Below, in pieces: positions 16,214-24,090 of a DNA stretch of 64,000 bases; the first letter of the stretch is position 1, and each line of letters begins with the position of its first letter. The notes under the pieces are model-generated. The model was not told the DNA's origin and ran no database searches. It worked only from the letters and a program-made list of their open reading frames with translations. A program made the position numbers and the translations under genes. This stretch comes from CAYPYI01 sp964415085 (GTDB lineage: Bacteria > Bacillota > Clostridia > Tissierellales > Tissierellaceae), in assembly GCA_964415085.1 (NCBI GenBank), contig CAYPYI010000002.1:1-64000 (forward strand), read 5' to 3'.

Positions 16214-16609
16214 TTAACGCTTAAGACCACAAATGTTTTTACAATCTTCTTCAAAGGATTTATTGCATCTTCTCCTACAAATATAGTCTGCTGCTTTTTC
16301 TTTCTCATCGCTTGTAATACCATATAAATTGCCATATGTATATTTATCAACTAATAAAACGGTGAAAAGATCATCATGATTAAACACATTATCTTCATTG
16401 TATAAAATTGAGTCCAATACTATTTCTCCTAAATCCATTGTTAGCTCAATAAAACTGTTATATAAAGATGCATTTTTATTATATGATAGATAAATACTTC
16501 CACTTCTTAAATTTCGTTTTATTTCGTAATTGTCATAAAACCTTTGAATTTTATCACACAATTCCGCACACCTATCATTAAGAGTCATTTTATACACAGG
16601 ATTTATCAT
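16214..16609 (-). CDS. Hypothetical protein, cysteine-rich C-terminus
   Basis: A 131-residue soluble protein that I do not recognise. It has no signal peptide or membrane helix. A cysteine pair CAELC lies near 14-18 and a C-terminal cluster CRRRC…DCKNIC near 112-128, which could bind zinc or form disulfides. The middle part contains acidic and aromatic stretches (NEDNVFNHDDLF). It has its own promoter-like elements upstream (TTGTCA about 17 bases before TAACAT, near 16650-16675), GGAGGT before the ATG, and its own terminator, so it is a single-gene unit. It lies exactly where Bacillus-type synteny of the rnhB block ends and the comG–efp block begins. Confidence 0.65.
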   Translation of the reverse strand: MINPVYKMTLNDRCAELCDKIQRFYDNYEIKRNLRSGSIYLSYNKNASLYNSFIELTMDLGEIVLDSILYNEDNVFNHDDLFTVLLVDKYTYGNLYGITSDEKEKAADYICRRRCNKSFEEDCKNICGLKR

Positions 16610-16722
16610 TTTATTACCTCCATGCTAATAATTATAATTTTATAAATATAATGTTATAACATGAAGAGATACCTGACAAGTCCTATATTTTGTTTTTATG
16701 CTAAATATAGCCTTATTATTTG

Positions 16723-17247
16723 TTATTTTTTGTTTTCTAAAATCTTTTTTAGAAATGTTAATCTATGATTATCACTTGGACCTAATTTAAGTATATTCTC
16801 TCTATGCTCCTTAGTCCCATAACCTTTATGTTTCTTTATATTATATCCTGGATACATCTGATCCCATGTTTGACATAAGTTATCCCTATAAACTTTTGCC
16901 ACTATGGATGCGCATGAAATACTATATGATAATTCGTCACCCTTTATAATGTTTTCCTGTTCTATATCTAAATCTATATTTTCAGCATCAATTAAAAGTA
17001 AATCTGGTAATACTTGATTTCCATAATTATCTTTCAAATTAAGCACTGCTTGTTTCATAGCCAATCTAGTTGCTTTCTTTATATTTATTTCCTTTATCTT
17101 CTCTTGGGCCAGGTCAGATAAAGGATTATTTGCATACTGGTCAGGATGGTATTTCTTTACAAGCTTCTTATATGCTGTTTTTATCTCCTCTTGGCTAGCA
17201 TCCTTGTTAACTCCTAAAACTTCATATGGACTGTTCAATCTTGTCTC
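16723..17247 (-). pseudogene. rnhB: Chimeric segment: J-domain fragment joined to C-terminal half of RNase HII
   Basis: The reading frame starting at TTG 17238 opens with about 50 residues of a DnaJ J domain (YEVLGV…, with the HPD motif at 31-33) and then runs directly into the C-terminal half of ribonuclease HII ([15 protein letters not shown]…LLLIDAE…[10 protein letters not shown]…[10 protein letters not shown]). Within about five residues around IKEIN both families could read on, so the joint lies near 17080-17095. The N-terminal half of RNase HII is at 17258-17498 across a 10-N gap. Removing the J-domain piece would restore an RNase HII of about 200 residues, the normal size. A false join at a short shared sequence (AAGGAAATAAAT) is the likely cause; a real insertion is possible. 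Confidence 0.75.
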
Positions 17248-17257
17248 NNNNNNNNNN
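17248..17257. other. Assembly gap (10 N) inside rnhB
   Basis: Ten unknown bases, a conventional scaffold gap of unspecified size, between the N-terminal part of RNase HII and the J-domain fragment. Confidence 0.95.
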
Positions 17258-17498
17258 TAATCTGTGGATCAACTTGACCTATACCAATTGCTATTGCATC
17301 TTTTCTTATTAATTCATCTAAAGCAATTCTCTTTTTTTCTGATAACTTTTTAGAATCCATAACACCATCAATATGATTATCTTTTGGCATTACTACTGCA
17401 CATGCCACTACATCTCCTGATAAACAACCTCTACCTACTTCATCTATCCCAGCTATTACCTTATATCCCTTTTCATACATTTCTTCATCTAAAGTCAT
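17258..17498 (-). CDS. rnhB: Ribonuclease HII, N-terminal part
   Basis: RNase HII removes ribonucleotides and RNA–DNA junctions from DNA. The first 80 residues are seen: GIDEVGRG (17-24) holds the first two acidic catalytic residues, Asp18 and Glu19 of the DEDD set, and DSKKLSEKKR follows at 48-57. Reading then hits ten N, beyond which a J-domain fragment lies before the rest of the enzyme (C-terminal half ending at 16723). ATG 17498 follows directly after the end of ylqF. The order rplS–ylqF–rnhB matches Bacillus. Confidence 0.88.
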
Positions 17499-18361
17499 CT
17501 TACACTCNNNNNNNNNNATTGTTCAGGTATTTCCAAAGTTATATTACCTATAATTCCTTTTCTGAACTCATCTAAAATAATGTTACTAACTCTTGTGTAA
17601 TCAATTTCTCCACCAGATATTATACATCCTCTTTTTCTACCTATTTCTTCCATATTCTCAATTCCTGTTTCCATTAAGTTTATATTATACCTTTCTTCTA
17701 ACAATTCAGGATAAGTTTCCATAAGAGTTTCTATAAGCCTTAATGCAAGTGTCTCTCTATCAACTACCTCGTCTCTTATAGCACCTGTAAAGGCTAAATT
17801 CATACCAACTTGTTTATCTTCAAATTTAGGCCATAAAATACCTGGTGTATCAAGGAGTTCTAAATTTCCATTGGTTTTTATCCATTGATTTGTCTTAGTT
17901 ATACCTGGTCTATTTCCTACTTTTGCTCCGCGTCTTCCTGATAATGTATTTATCAGAGTAGATTTACCAGCATTAGGTATTCCTAAAATCATTGCTCTTG
18001 TGCTTCTATTTATAACTCCTCTTTCTTTAAGGCTGTCATTTTTTTCTTTCATTACAGATTCAGATATTTTTAAAAGCTCAGATATTCCACTACCTTTAAC
18101 TGAGTCCATAAGAATTACATCTATTCCTCTTTCTTTAAAGTAGCTTGCCCATTGTTTATTTATATTACTATCAGATAAGTCTGATTTATTTAAAATTATT
18201 ATTCTCTTCTTATCTTTAATTATTTCATCTATAACTGGATTTTGACTACTCATTGGTATTCTTGCATCAAGTATTTCTATTACTAGATCTACTTTATGTA
18301 AGTTTTTTTGTATTGATTCTTTAGTTTTTTTCATGTGTCCTGGATACCAATTTATATGCAT
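17495..18361 (-). CDS. ylqF: Ribosome biogenesis GTPase YlqF (RbgA)
   Basis: Circularly permuted GTPase required for late 50S subunit maturation. It starts MHINWYPGHMKKTK, a family hallmark. G4 (NKSD) near residue 60 precedes G1 (GIPNAGKST) near 125, and G3 DTPG is near 170, showing the permutation. The start at 18361 has GGAGGG upstream; an upstream in-frame ATG lies before that site. The last residues are uncertain because ten N interrupt the frame after LEIPEQ. A terminator of rplS lies just upstream, so ylqF–rnhB probably depends on read-through or its own promoter. Confidence 0.93.
   Translation of the reverse strand: MHINWYPGHMKKTKESIQKNLHKVDLVIEILDARIPMSSQNPVIDEIIKDKKRIIILNKSDLSDSNINKQWASYFKERGIDVILMDSVKGSGISELLKISESVMKEKNDSLKERGVINRSTRAMILGIPNAGKSTLINTLSGRRGAKVGNRPGITKTNQWIKTNGNLELLDTPGILWPKFEDKQVGMNLAFTGAIRDEVVDRETLALRLIETLMETYPELLEERYNINLMETGIENMEEIGRKRGCIISGGEIDYTRVSNIILDEFRKGIIGNITLEIPEQXXXXSVR
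17508..17517. other. Assembly gap (10 N) at the end of ylqF
   Basis: Ten unknown bases near the 3' end of ylqF. With the gap at 17248-17257 it isolates a 250-base piece of sequence. Confidence 0.95.
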
Positions 18362-18377
18362 AAAAATCCCTCCTTTA

Positions 18378-18415
18378 TAAAAAAAGTACACCTACAAATA
18401 AATTGAGGGTGCACT
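18378..18415 (-). terminator. Terminator after rplS
   Basis: Stem AGTGCACC with GGTGTACT (one G·U pair), a loop of about 15 bases, followed on the minus strand by seven T. It lies between the rplS stop and the ylqF ribosome-binding site. Confidence 0.7.
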
Positions 18416-18431
18416 ATAGTTTCATTCTAAA

Positions 18432-18779
18432 TTAATATTGAGTTTTTTCTTTAACTCTTGCTGCTTTACCTTGTCTATCTCTTAAGTAGAATAACTTAGA
18501 TCTTTTAACATTACCTCTTCTAGTAACTACAAGATTAGCTATTCTTGGTGAATTCGCTTGGAAAGTTCTTTCAACTCCAACACCGTAAGAAATCCTTCTT
18601 ACTGTGAAAGTTTTACCTGCTCCACCGCCTTGTATTTTGATAACAATTCCTTCAAATACTTGGATTCTTTCACGAGTTCCTTCAACTATTCTATAGTGTA
18701 CTTGAACAGTATCACCTACGTTAAATTTTTGTAAGTCATCTCTTATTTCATTTTCTTCTATCATTTTTATTATATCCAC
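18432..18779 (-). CDS. rplS: 50S ribosomal protein L19
   Basis: L19 sits at the 30S–50S interface. Family motifs are [13 protein letters not shown] (22-34), [13 protein letters not shown] (41-53) and [16 protein letters not shown]; length 115 is normal. It has its own strong promoter and a structured leader upstream despite belonging to the rpsP–khpA–rimM–trmD–rplS gene cluster, which allows independent control. Confidence 0.98.
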   Translation of the reverse strand: MDIIKMIEENEIRDDLQKFNVGDTVQVHYRIVEGTRERIQVFEGIVIKIQGGGAGKTFTVRRISYGVGVERTFQANSPRIANLVVTRRGNVKRSKLFYLRDRQGKAARVKEKTQY

Positions 18780-18782
18780 TGT

Positions 18783-18840
18783 TCATTCCTCCCTTCTCCA
18801 TAAGTGTTCATGTCAACTAAATTGACAGTGGACCACCCGT
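18783..18840 (-). promoter_or_regulatory. Probable L19 leader (rplS autoregulatory hairpin)
   Basis: The 5' untranslated region of rplS contains a hairpin (TGTCAA, five-base loop, TTGACA at 18827-18811) flanked by GGTGGTCCACTG and ATGAACACTTATGGAG, which resemble the conserved L19 leader element of Firmicutes as I remember it. Such leaders let a ribosomal protein bind its own mRNA. Not checked against a covariance model. Confidence 0.55.
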
Positions 18841-18855
18841 AATTCATACTTTGTT

Positions 18856-18884
18856 ATTATAACATAATAAATATTACAAATCAA
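18856..18884 (-). promoter_or_regulatory. Sigma-A promoter of rplS
   Basis: On the minus strand TTGATT (18884-18879), 17 bases, then TATAAT (18861-18856), with TG one base before the -10 box (extended -10). Expected start near 18849, giving a leader of about 70 nt. Confidence 0.75.
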
Positions 18885-18887
18885 ATA

Positions 18888-19616
18888 TTATTGATCTTTT
18901 TCTATATCTTTTATAATTTCCATTATTTCAGATGATAATTTTTCATTATTTTCAATTAAATCTGGTCTTTTCTTTAGTGTATTTTCAATAGATTTATATT
19001 GTCGCCATTTATCAATTTCCTTATGATTTCCAGAAAGTAATATATCTGGTACCTTATGGCCTTCAAATTCATAAGGCCTTGTATATTGGGGATACTCTAG
19101 TAGACCATTATAATGCGAATCTTCCTCATATGATGATTCTGTACTTAAAACCCCTGGTAGTAATCTTGTTACACTATCCACTAGAACCATAGCTGGAATT
19201 TCTCCACCAGTCAATACATAATCACCTATTGATATTTCCATATCAACATAATTTTGAATAATTCTTTCATCTATACCTTCATAATGACCACAAAGTAGTA
19301 TTAAATGTTTTTCTTTAGAAAGTTTATTAGCTAAACTTTGATCTAATACTTTACCTTGAGGAGACATGTAAATAACAAGACTATCTTCTGACTTACATGA
19401 ATTTATTGCCCTGTATATAGGTCCAGGTTGCATGAGCATCCCAGGTCCTCCTCCATAAGGATAATCATCAACCTTATTATGTTTATCTAAAGAAAAATCT
19501 CTAATATCTGTATATTTTATAGATAGTTTACTATCTTCAATAGCTCTTTTTATTATACTCCAACTATTTAGTGGATAAAAAAACTCTGGAAATAACGTTA
19601 AAATATCTATTTTCAT
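18888..19616 (-). CDS. trmD: tRNA (guanine-N1)-methyltransferase
   Basis: SPOUT-class enzyme that methylates G37 of tRNAs. The trefoil-knot SAM site is seen as LLCGHYEGIDERI (near 108-120) and IGDYVLTGGE (near 130-139); the start MKIDILTLFPEFF is typical. Length 242 normal. Its ATG overlaps the rimM stop by four bases, indicating coupling. Confidence 0.98.
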   Translation of the reverse strand: MKIDILTLFPEFFYPLNSWSIIKRAIEDSKLSIKYTDIRDFSLDKHNKVDDYPYGGGPGMLMQPGPIYRAINSCKSEDSLVIYMSPQGKVLDQSLANKLSKEKHLILLCGHYEGIDERIIQNYVDMEISIGDYVLTGGEIPAMVLVDSVTRLLPGVLSTESSYEEDSHYNGLLEYPQYTRPYEFEGHKVPDILLSGNHKEIDKWRQYKSIENTLKKRPDLIENNEKLSSEIMEIIKDIEKDQ

Positions 19617-20110
19617 TCTATCATTCCTTCTATTGGATCAATAATCATTTCTTTATTATCTATATCTATATTAACAATGAACTCCTTAACGGCTGGTATT
19701 AAGTACTCTTTTTTTTCATCAACTACAACATAAACATCATTACCTATTCCTTGTAATACATCGTCTATGTTTCCAATATAATCATCATTGGTATTATAAA
19801 CTTTTACCCCTATTAAATCTGCTATATAAAATTCATCATCACTTAATTCTGCTCTATCTTCCTTAGATATATAAACTTTCTGATCTTTATATAGTAAAAC
19901 CTCATTAATATTATTAAATTCTTTAAACTTAATAATGATAATGTTTTTGTGTGGCCTTGCTTTTTCTATAGTCAATTTTTCTTTCTTATCTCCTAAATAA
20001 AGATATTCTAAGTCTTTAAACTTGTTCATATCATTATTTATAGGCATTAACTTAATTTCGCCTTTTATGCCATGTGTAGTTGTTACTTTTCCTATTGATA
20101 TATATTCCAT
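19613..20110 (-). CDS. rimM: 16S rRNA processing protein RimM
   Basis: Ribosome maturation factor that assists 30S head assembly with S19. The N-terminal RimM barrel starts MEYISIGKVTTTHGIKGEIK; the PRC-barrel C-terminal domain contains DDVLQGIGNDVYVV and YLIPAVKEFI. I choose the ATG at 20110; a GTG nine bases upstream lies within the AGGTG ribosome-binding region. Length 165 is normal. Adjacent to trmD, as in most bacteria. Confidence 0.95.
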   Translation of the reverse strand: MEYISIGKVTTTHGIKGEIKLMPINNDMNKFKDLEYLYLGDKKEKLTIEKARPHKNIIIIKFKEFNNINEVLLYKDQKVYISKEDRAELSDDEFYIADLIGVKVYNTNDDYIGNIDDVLQGIGNDVYVVVDEKKEYLIPAVKEFIVNIDIDNKEMIIDPIEGMIE

Positions 20111-20164
20111 ATTAAACACCTACATCCTTTTATATAAAATAATAAAGGGATTAAATATAATCCC

Positions 20165-20398
20165 TTATTGTATAATTTCCACTACAGCCCTTTTATTCTC
20201 TTGTATAGCTGCAGCTTTCACTACAGTTCGAATTGCTTGAGCAATTCTTCCTTTTTTTCCTATAACCTTACCCATGTCTTCTTCTGCAACTTTTAGTTCT
20301 ATAATAATTGATTGGGACCCTTCAATTTCTTTAACACTAACCTCATCTGGGTTATCAACTATTGACTTAGCTATATATTCAACTAATTCGCCCATCAT
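20165..20398 (-). CDS. khpA: KH-domain RNA-binding protein KhpA (YlqC)
   Basis: Single KH domain of 77 residues with the GxxG loop visible as IGKKGRIAQAI (about 54-64). KhpA binds many RNAs, often with KhpB. It sits between rpsP and rimM, its usual place. AGGAGGTG precedes two tandem ATG codons; either may be used. Confidence 0.93.
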   Translation of the reverse strand: MMGELVEYIAKSIVDNPDEVSVKEIEGSQSIIIELKVAEEDMGKVIGKKGRIAQAIRTVVKAAAIQENKRAVVEIIQ

Positions 20399-20412
20399 TA
20401 CACCTCCTAGAA

Positions 20413-20682
20413 CTATTCTTCATCAGTAGTTTGTGCTGCTTCATAAACTCCATTTTCTCTGAAAAGTCTATCAACTGTTTCTGATGGTGTAGCACCGTTA
20501 GAAATCCATTTGTTAGCTTTTTCTGCATCTATCTTAATTGTTACAGGTTCAGTAACTGGACTATAGTATCCAATTTCTTCTATGAATCTACCATCTCTCG
20601 CTCTACGAGAATCTGCAACAACTATTCTATAATAAGGATTATTTTTAGCACCTGTTCTTGTTAATCTTATTTTAACTGCCAT
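20413..20682 (-). CDS. rpsP: 30S ribosomal protein S16
   Basis: S16, needed for 30S assembly. The start [24 protein letters not shown] and the motif [14 protein letters not shown] are diagnostic; 89 residues is normal. GGAGGTG is upstream. It follows ffh and precedes khpA in a conserved cluster. Confidence 0.98.
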   Translation of the reverse strand: MAVKIRLTRTGAKNNPYYRIVVADSRRARDGRFIEEIGYYSPVTEPVTIKIDAEKANKWISNGATPSETVDRLFRENGVYEAAQTTDEE

Positions 20683-20718
20683 TTTAATATCACCTCCTTG
20701 TAATTTATTTTCTATCTA

Positions 20719-22056
20719 TTAGAAAAACGGCATTTTAAATCCGCCTTTTTTCATTTGATTTTCCATATTACCAAAACGCTTCATAAGCTTTTTAGTTTCT
20801 TTAAATTGCTTTAATAATTTGTTTACTTCTTGAATTGATGTACCACTACCAGCTACAATTCTTTTTCTTCTGCTACTATTAATTATCTCTGGTTTTTCTC
20901 TTTCTTCCTCAGTCATAGACTTAATTATAGCTTCTACTCTAACTATATCATTTTCATCAAGTTGTAATCCTTTTAATGCTTTAGAGTTCATACCAGGCAC
21001 CATTGATAATAGTTCATCTAGTGGACCCATATTTCTCATCTGTTCAAGTTGATCTAAGAAGTCATTAAAACTAAATGTTGCATTTTTCATTTTCTTTTCT
21101 AGTTCTTTTGCTTTTTCTAGATCAATAGCAGATTCTGCTCTTTCTATTAAGCTTAAAACATCACCCATACCAAGAATCCTTGATGCCATTCTATCTGGAT
21201 GGAATGGTTCTAATTGGTCTAATTTTTCACCCATACCTACAAACTTAATAGGCTTATCTGTTACAGCTCTTATTGATAAAGCAGCTCCACCTCTTGCATC
21301 ACCATCTAGTTTAGTAAGTACTACTCCTGATATCCCTAGAAGCTCATCAAAACTTTCTGCTACATTAACAGCATCTTGACCTGTCATAGCGTCTAGTACT
21401 AAAAGTACTTCACTTGGGTTTACTGCAGAGTGTATGTTTTTAATCTCATCCATTAATTTTTCATCAATATGAAGTCTACCTGCAGTATCTATTATTACTA
21501 CATCATTTCCATTTTTTCTAGCATGTTCTAAAGAAGCTTTTGCTATGTCTACAGGGTCATGTTTATCACCCATTGTAAAGACAGGAACTCCAGCTTTTTC
21601 TCCTACTACTTCTAATTGTTTTATAGCAGCAGGTCTATATACGTCACAAGCAACTAGCAAAGGTCTTTTATTTTCTTTTTTTATATTATATGCTAACTTA
21701 CCACTTGTCGTTGTTTTACCAGCCCCTTGTAAACCACACATTAATATAACTGTTGGCGGCTTAGATGAATAGTTTATTTTACTTTCACTTTCACCCATAA
21801 GTTTTGTTAATTCTTCATTAACAATCTTTATAACATGTTGACCTGGTGTAAGGCTTTTCATTACTTCATCGCCTATAGCTCTTACTTTTACATCTTTTAT
21901 AAAATCTCTAACAACTTTAAAGTTAACATCCGCTTCAAGAAGAGCAAGCCTTACTTCTCTTAAAGCATTATCTACATCTTTTTCTGTAAGTTTACCTTTA
22001 CCTGTTAGTTGGCCTAATGCACTCTGAATTTTTTCTGAAAGATTTTCAAAAGCCAT
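20719..22056 (-). CDS. ffh: Signal recognition particle protein Ffh
   Basis: SRP54 GTPase that binds signal sequences and SRP RNA. N domain (1-85), G domain with G1 GLQGAGKTT near 106, DTAGRLH near 187 and TKLDGDARGG near 245; the methionine-rich M domain follows from about 300 and ends MKKGGFKMPFF. I choose ATG 22056, which overlaps the ylxM stop (TAATG) and has GGGAGGT upstream; an in-frame ATG six codons earlier lies inside ylxM before that site. 445 residues is normal. Confidence 0.97.
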   Translation of the reverse strand: MAFENLSEKIQSALGQLTGKGKLTEKDVDNALREVRLALLEADVNFKVVRDFIKDVKVRAIGDEVMKSLTPGQHVIKIVNEELTKLMGESESKINYSSKPPTVILMCGLQGAGKTTTSGKLAYNIKKENKRPLLVACDVYRPAAIKQLEVVGEKAGVPVFTMGDKHDPVDIAKASLEHARKNGNDVVIIDTAGRLHIDEKLMDEIKNIHSAVNPSEVLLVLDAMTGQDAVNVAESFDELLGISGVVLTKLDGDARGGAALSIRAVTDKPIKFVGMGEKLDQLEPFHPDRMASRILGMGDVLSLIERAESAIDLEKAKELEKKMKNATFSFNDFLDQLEQMRNMGPLDELLSMVPGMNSKALKGLQLDENDIVRVEAIIKSMTEEEREKPEIINSSRRKRIVAGSGTSIQEVNKLLKQFKETKKLMKRFGNMENQMKKGGFKMPFF

Positions 22057-22430
22057 TATTTCTCTACCTCCCAACTTTCTTTTAATATTGATTGTACTAT
22101 TTTTAATATTTCTTCCATATCATCTATTATAACCTTATTGTTAGTACAATTAATAGTGTTATTAGCTAATTCATTTATTTTTTTCAAATTTTTTGTTCCA
22201 CTTTTAAATTTTTCATATAATTTTAGTTTATTTTCAAATTCATATAAATTATCTTCAGCTCTTTTTAAATTATCATACACACCTTGCCTAGTAATGTTTA
22301 ATAATTCTCCTATTTCTCCTAAAGATAAATCATCTATATAAAATAATTCTACAACTTTATATTGTTTTTCACTTAATAAATTACCATAAAACTCAAAGAG
22401 ATTTCCTACCTCTACTATCTTTTCTATCAT
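22056..22430 (-). CDS. ylxM: YlxM, SRP-associated helix-turn-helix protein
   Basis: Putative DNA/RNA-binding protein of the UPF0122 family, always next to ffh and reported in streptococci to modulate SRP GTPase. The helix-turn-helix resembles sigma-70 region 4: IDDLSLGEIGELLNITRQGVYDNL (about 31-54). Length 124 normal. It shares a transcript with ffh through a TAATG overlap. A promoter and an inverted repeat lie just upstream. Confidence 0.93.
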   Translation of the reverse strand: MIEKIVEVGNLFEFYGNLLSEKQYKVVELFYIDDLSLGEIGELLNITRQGVYDNLKRAEDNLYEFENKLKLYEKFKSGTKNLKKINELANNTINCTNNKVIIDDMEEILKIVQSILKESWEVEK

Positions 22431-22451
22431 GGTATCACCGCCTTGTTATGG

Positions 22452-22506
22452 TGTCAAGTTATTTCCTTGACAGTATTATATTACATGAATATATTTGAAT
22501 TGTCAA
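22452..22506 (-). promoter_or_regulatory. Promoter of ylxM–ffh with an inverted repeat at the start site
   Basis: On the minus strand a consensus -35 TTGACA (22506-22501) is followed after 17 bases by TAATAT (22483-22478) or after 20 bases by TATAAT (22480-22475). Just downstream is a perfect 7-bp inverted repeat, TGTCAAG, seven bases, CTTGACA (22472-22452), overlapping the predicted start. The same heptamer CTTGACA also carries the -35 box, so three copies lie within 56 bases. Confidence 0.6.
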
Positions 22507-22519
22507 GATATTTGTAGAT

Positions 22520-22550
22520 AAAAAAGGAATTAGATATTTTATCTAATTCC
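22520..22550 (-). terminator. Terminator after ftsY
   Basis: Perfect 10-bp stem GGAATTAGAT with ATCTAATTCC, five-base loop, followed on the minus strand by T6. It ends the smc–ftsY transcript seven bases after the ftsY stop. Confidence 0.9.
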
Positions 22551-22556
22551 TACAAG

Positions 22557-24077
22557 TTAATTAAATAATGCATCAACAAAGTCATCAGTATTAAATGGTT
22601 GAAGATCATATATTCCTTCTCCGACTCCTATAAGTTTAATAGGAAGTCCTAATTCTGCTTGTAATGCAATAACAACTCCACCTTTAGCTGTTCCATCTAA
22701 CTTAGTTAATGCTACTCCCGTTATGTTTGCAACTTCTTTAAATGTTTTTGCTTGATTTATTGCATTTTGTCCAGTTGTAGCATCTAAAACTAATAATATT
22801 TCTTTAGTTGCTTCTGGATACTCTCTTTCTAATATTTTAAATATTTTTCCAAGTTCATTCATAAGATTTGCTTTGTTATGAAGTCTACCCGCAGTATCAC
22901 AAATTAACACATCAGCTTTTCTTGCTTTTGCAGCATGTATACCATCGAATATTACTGCTCCAGGATCTGCTCCTTCACTATGTGAGATTATTTCTACACC
23001 AGACCTGTTACTCCATTCTTCTAGCTGTTCAATAGCTGCAGCTCTAAATGTATCACCTGCTGCCATTAATACTTTTTTACCATCTTCTTTTAATGAGTTT
23101 GATAGCTTTCCTATAGTTGTTGTTTTACCAACTCCATTCACACCTACTACTAATATCACAGAAGGAGATGGTTCAATTTTTAATTCATTGGAATCTACTG
23201 ATTCTTTCATTAATTCTTTAATTTCTTCTTTTAAAAGGTCCTTAACTTCATTAGGATCGGTAACCCTTCCTTTTTGAACTCTTTCTTTTAACCCATCTAT
23301 TAACTTCATAGTTGTTTCAACGCCAACATCTGCTACTACTAATGCTTCTTCTAAATCATAGAATAAATCTTCATCTATCTTATGATATGAAGCAAGTATA
23401 TCATCAATTTTATCAGTCATCTGATCTCTAGTTTTAGTAAGTCCTGATACTAACTTTTGGAAAAAGTTTGGTTTTTTCTTAGATTCTTCATTAACGTCTT
23501 CAATTTCTTCCTTTTTTTCTTCTACTTTATCGTTTAAATTCTCGACTTCATCTTTTACGTTATCTAAAGTCCCATCAAAGTCTCTTTTTATTTTTTGTGC
23601 AACATTTTCAGTTTCTTTTTTTATTTCTTTTGTTTTCTCTTCTTTTTTTTCTGCTACTTTAGAAATACTTTTATCTAATTCTTTACTTTTGTCTTCAACT
23701 TCTTTAACTACTTCATCTTTAATTTTAGATGTTTCTTGTTTTAACTTATCACTATCTTTTTTTACTTCATCTTTTGCTAACTCTTTAACAGCGTCGGCAT
23801 CCTTTTTAGCTTCTTCTATTTTTTCTTCTACTTGTTCTTGTTTTTCTTCTATATTTTTATTAATTATATCTTTTTTTTCTATAAATTCCTCTGTTATCTT
23901 TTCTTTTGTTTTTTCAGTTTCATTTTTTAGTTCTTCTTTTATCTCTTCTTTTGTTTCAATATATTCTTCCTTAATCTCTTCTTTTAATTCTTCAGCATCT
24001 TCCTGTAACTCTTCTATATCTTCTTTAATATCTTTTTTCTTATCGAAATTAAATTTATCCTTAAACCATTTAAACAT
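22557..24077 (-). CDS. ftsY: SRP receptor FtsY with long charged N-terminal coiled coil
   Basis: Membrane-associated GTPase that docks SRP–ribosome complexes. The NG domain is at about residues 210-506: G1 GVNGVGKTTTIGKLS near 315, DTAGRLHNK near 395, TKLDGTAKGG near 455. Ahead lies an unusual extension of about 195 residues made almost only of Glu, Lys, Asp and aliphatics in heptad-like spacing, predicted to be a long coiled coil; most clostridial FtsY proteins lack anything so long. The very start, MFKWFKDKFNF, is a short amphipathic segment that could touch the membrane. Order smc–ftsY is conserved in Firmicutes. Confidence 0.96.
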   Translation of the reverse strand: MFKWFKDKFNFDKKKDIKEDIEELQEDAEELKEEIKEEYIETKEEIKEELKNETEKTKEKITEEFIEKKDIINKNIEEKQEQVEEKIEEAKKDADAVKELAKDEVKKDSDKLKQETSKIKDEVVKEVEDKSKELDKSISKVAEKKEEKTKEIKKETENVAQKIKRDFDGTLDNVKDEVENLNDKVEEKKEEIEDVNEESKKKPNFFQKLVSGLTKTRDQMTDKIDDILASYHKIDEDLFYDLEEALVVADVGVETTMKLIDGLKERVQKGRVTDPNEVKDLLKEEIKELMKESVDSNELKIEPSPSVILVVGVNGVGKTTTIGKLSNSLKEDGKKVLMAAGDTFRAAAIEQLEEWSNRSGVEIISHSEGADPGAVIFDGIHAAKARKADVLICDTAGRLHNKANLMNELGKIFKILEREYPEATKEILLVLDATTGQNAINQAKTFKEVANITGVALTKLDGTAKGGVVIALQAELGLPIKLIGVGEGIYDLQPFNTDDFVDALFN

Positions 24078-24090
24078 AATTAACCCCCTA

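Noticed and set aside
16723..17238. A novel fusion of a J-domain chaperone with RNase HII
   Set aside because: The split halves of RNase HII, the adjoining N-gaps and the short shared sequence at the joint make an assembly error far more likely than a real fusion protein.
23500..24070. Repeated Lys/Glu codons at the start of ftsY as a tandem DNA repeat
   Set aside because: The repetition is in amino acid composition; the DNA shows no exact repeat unit.
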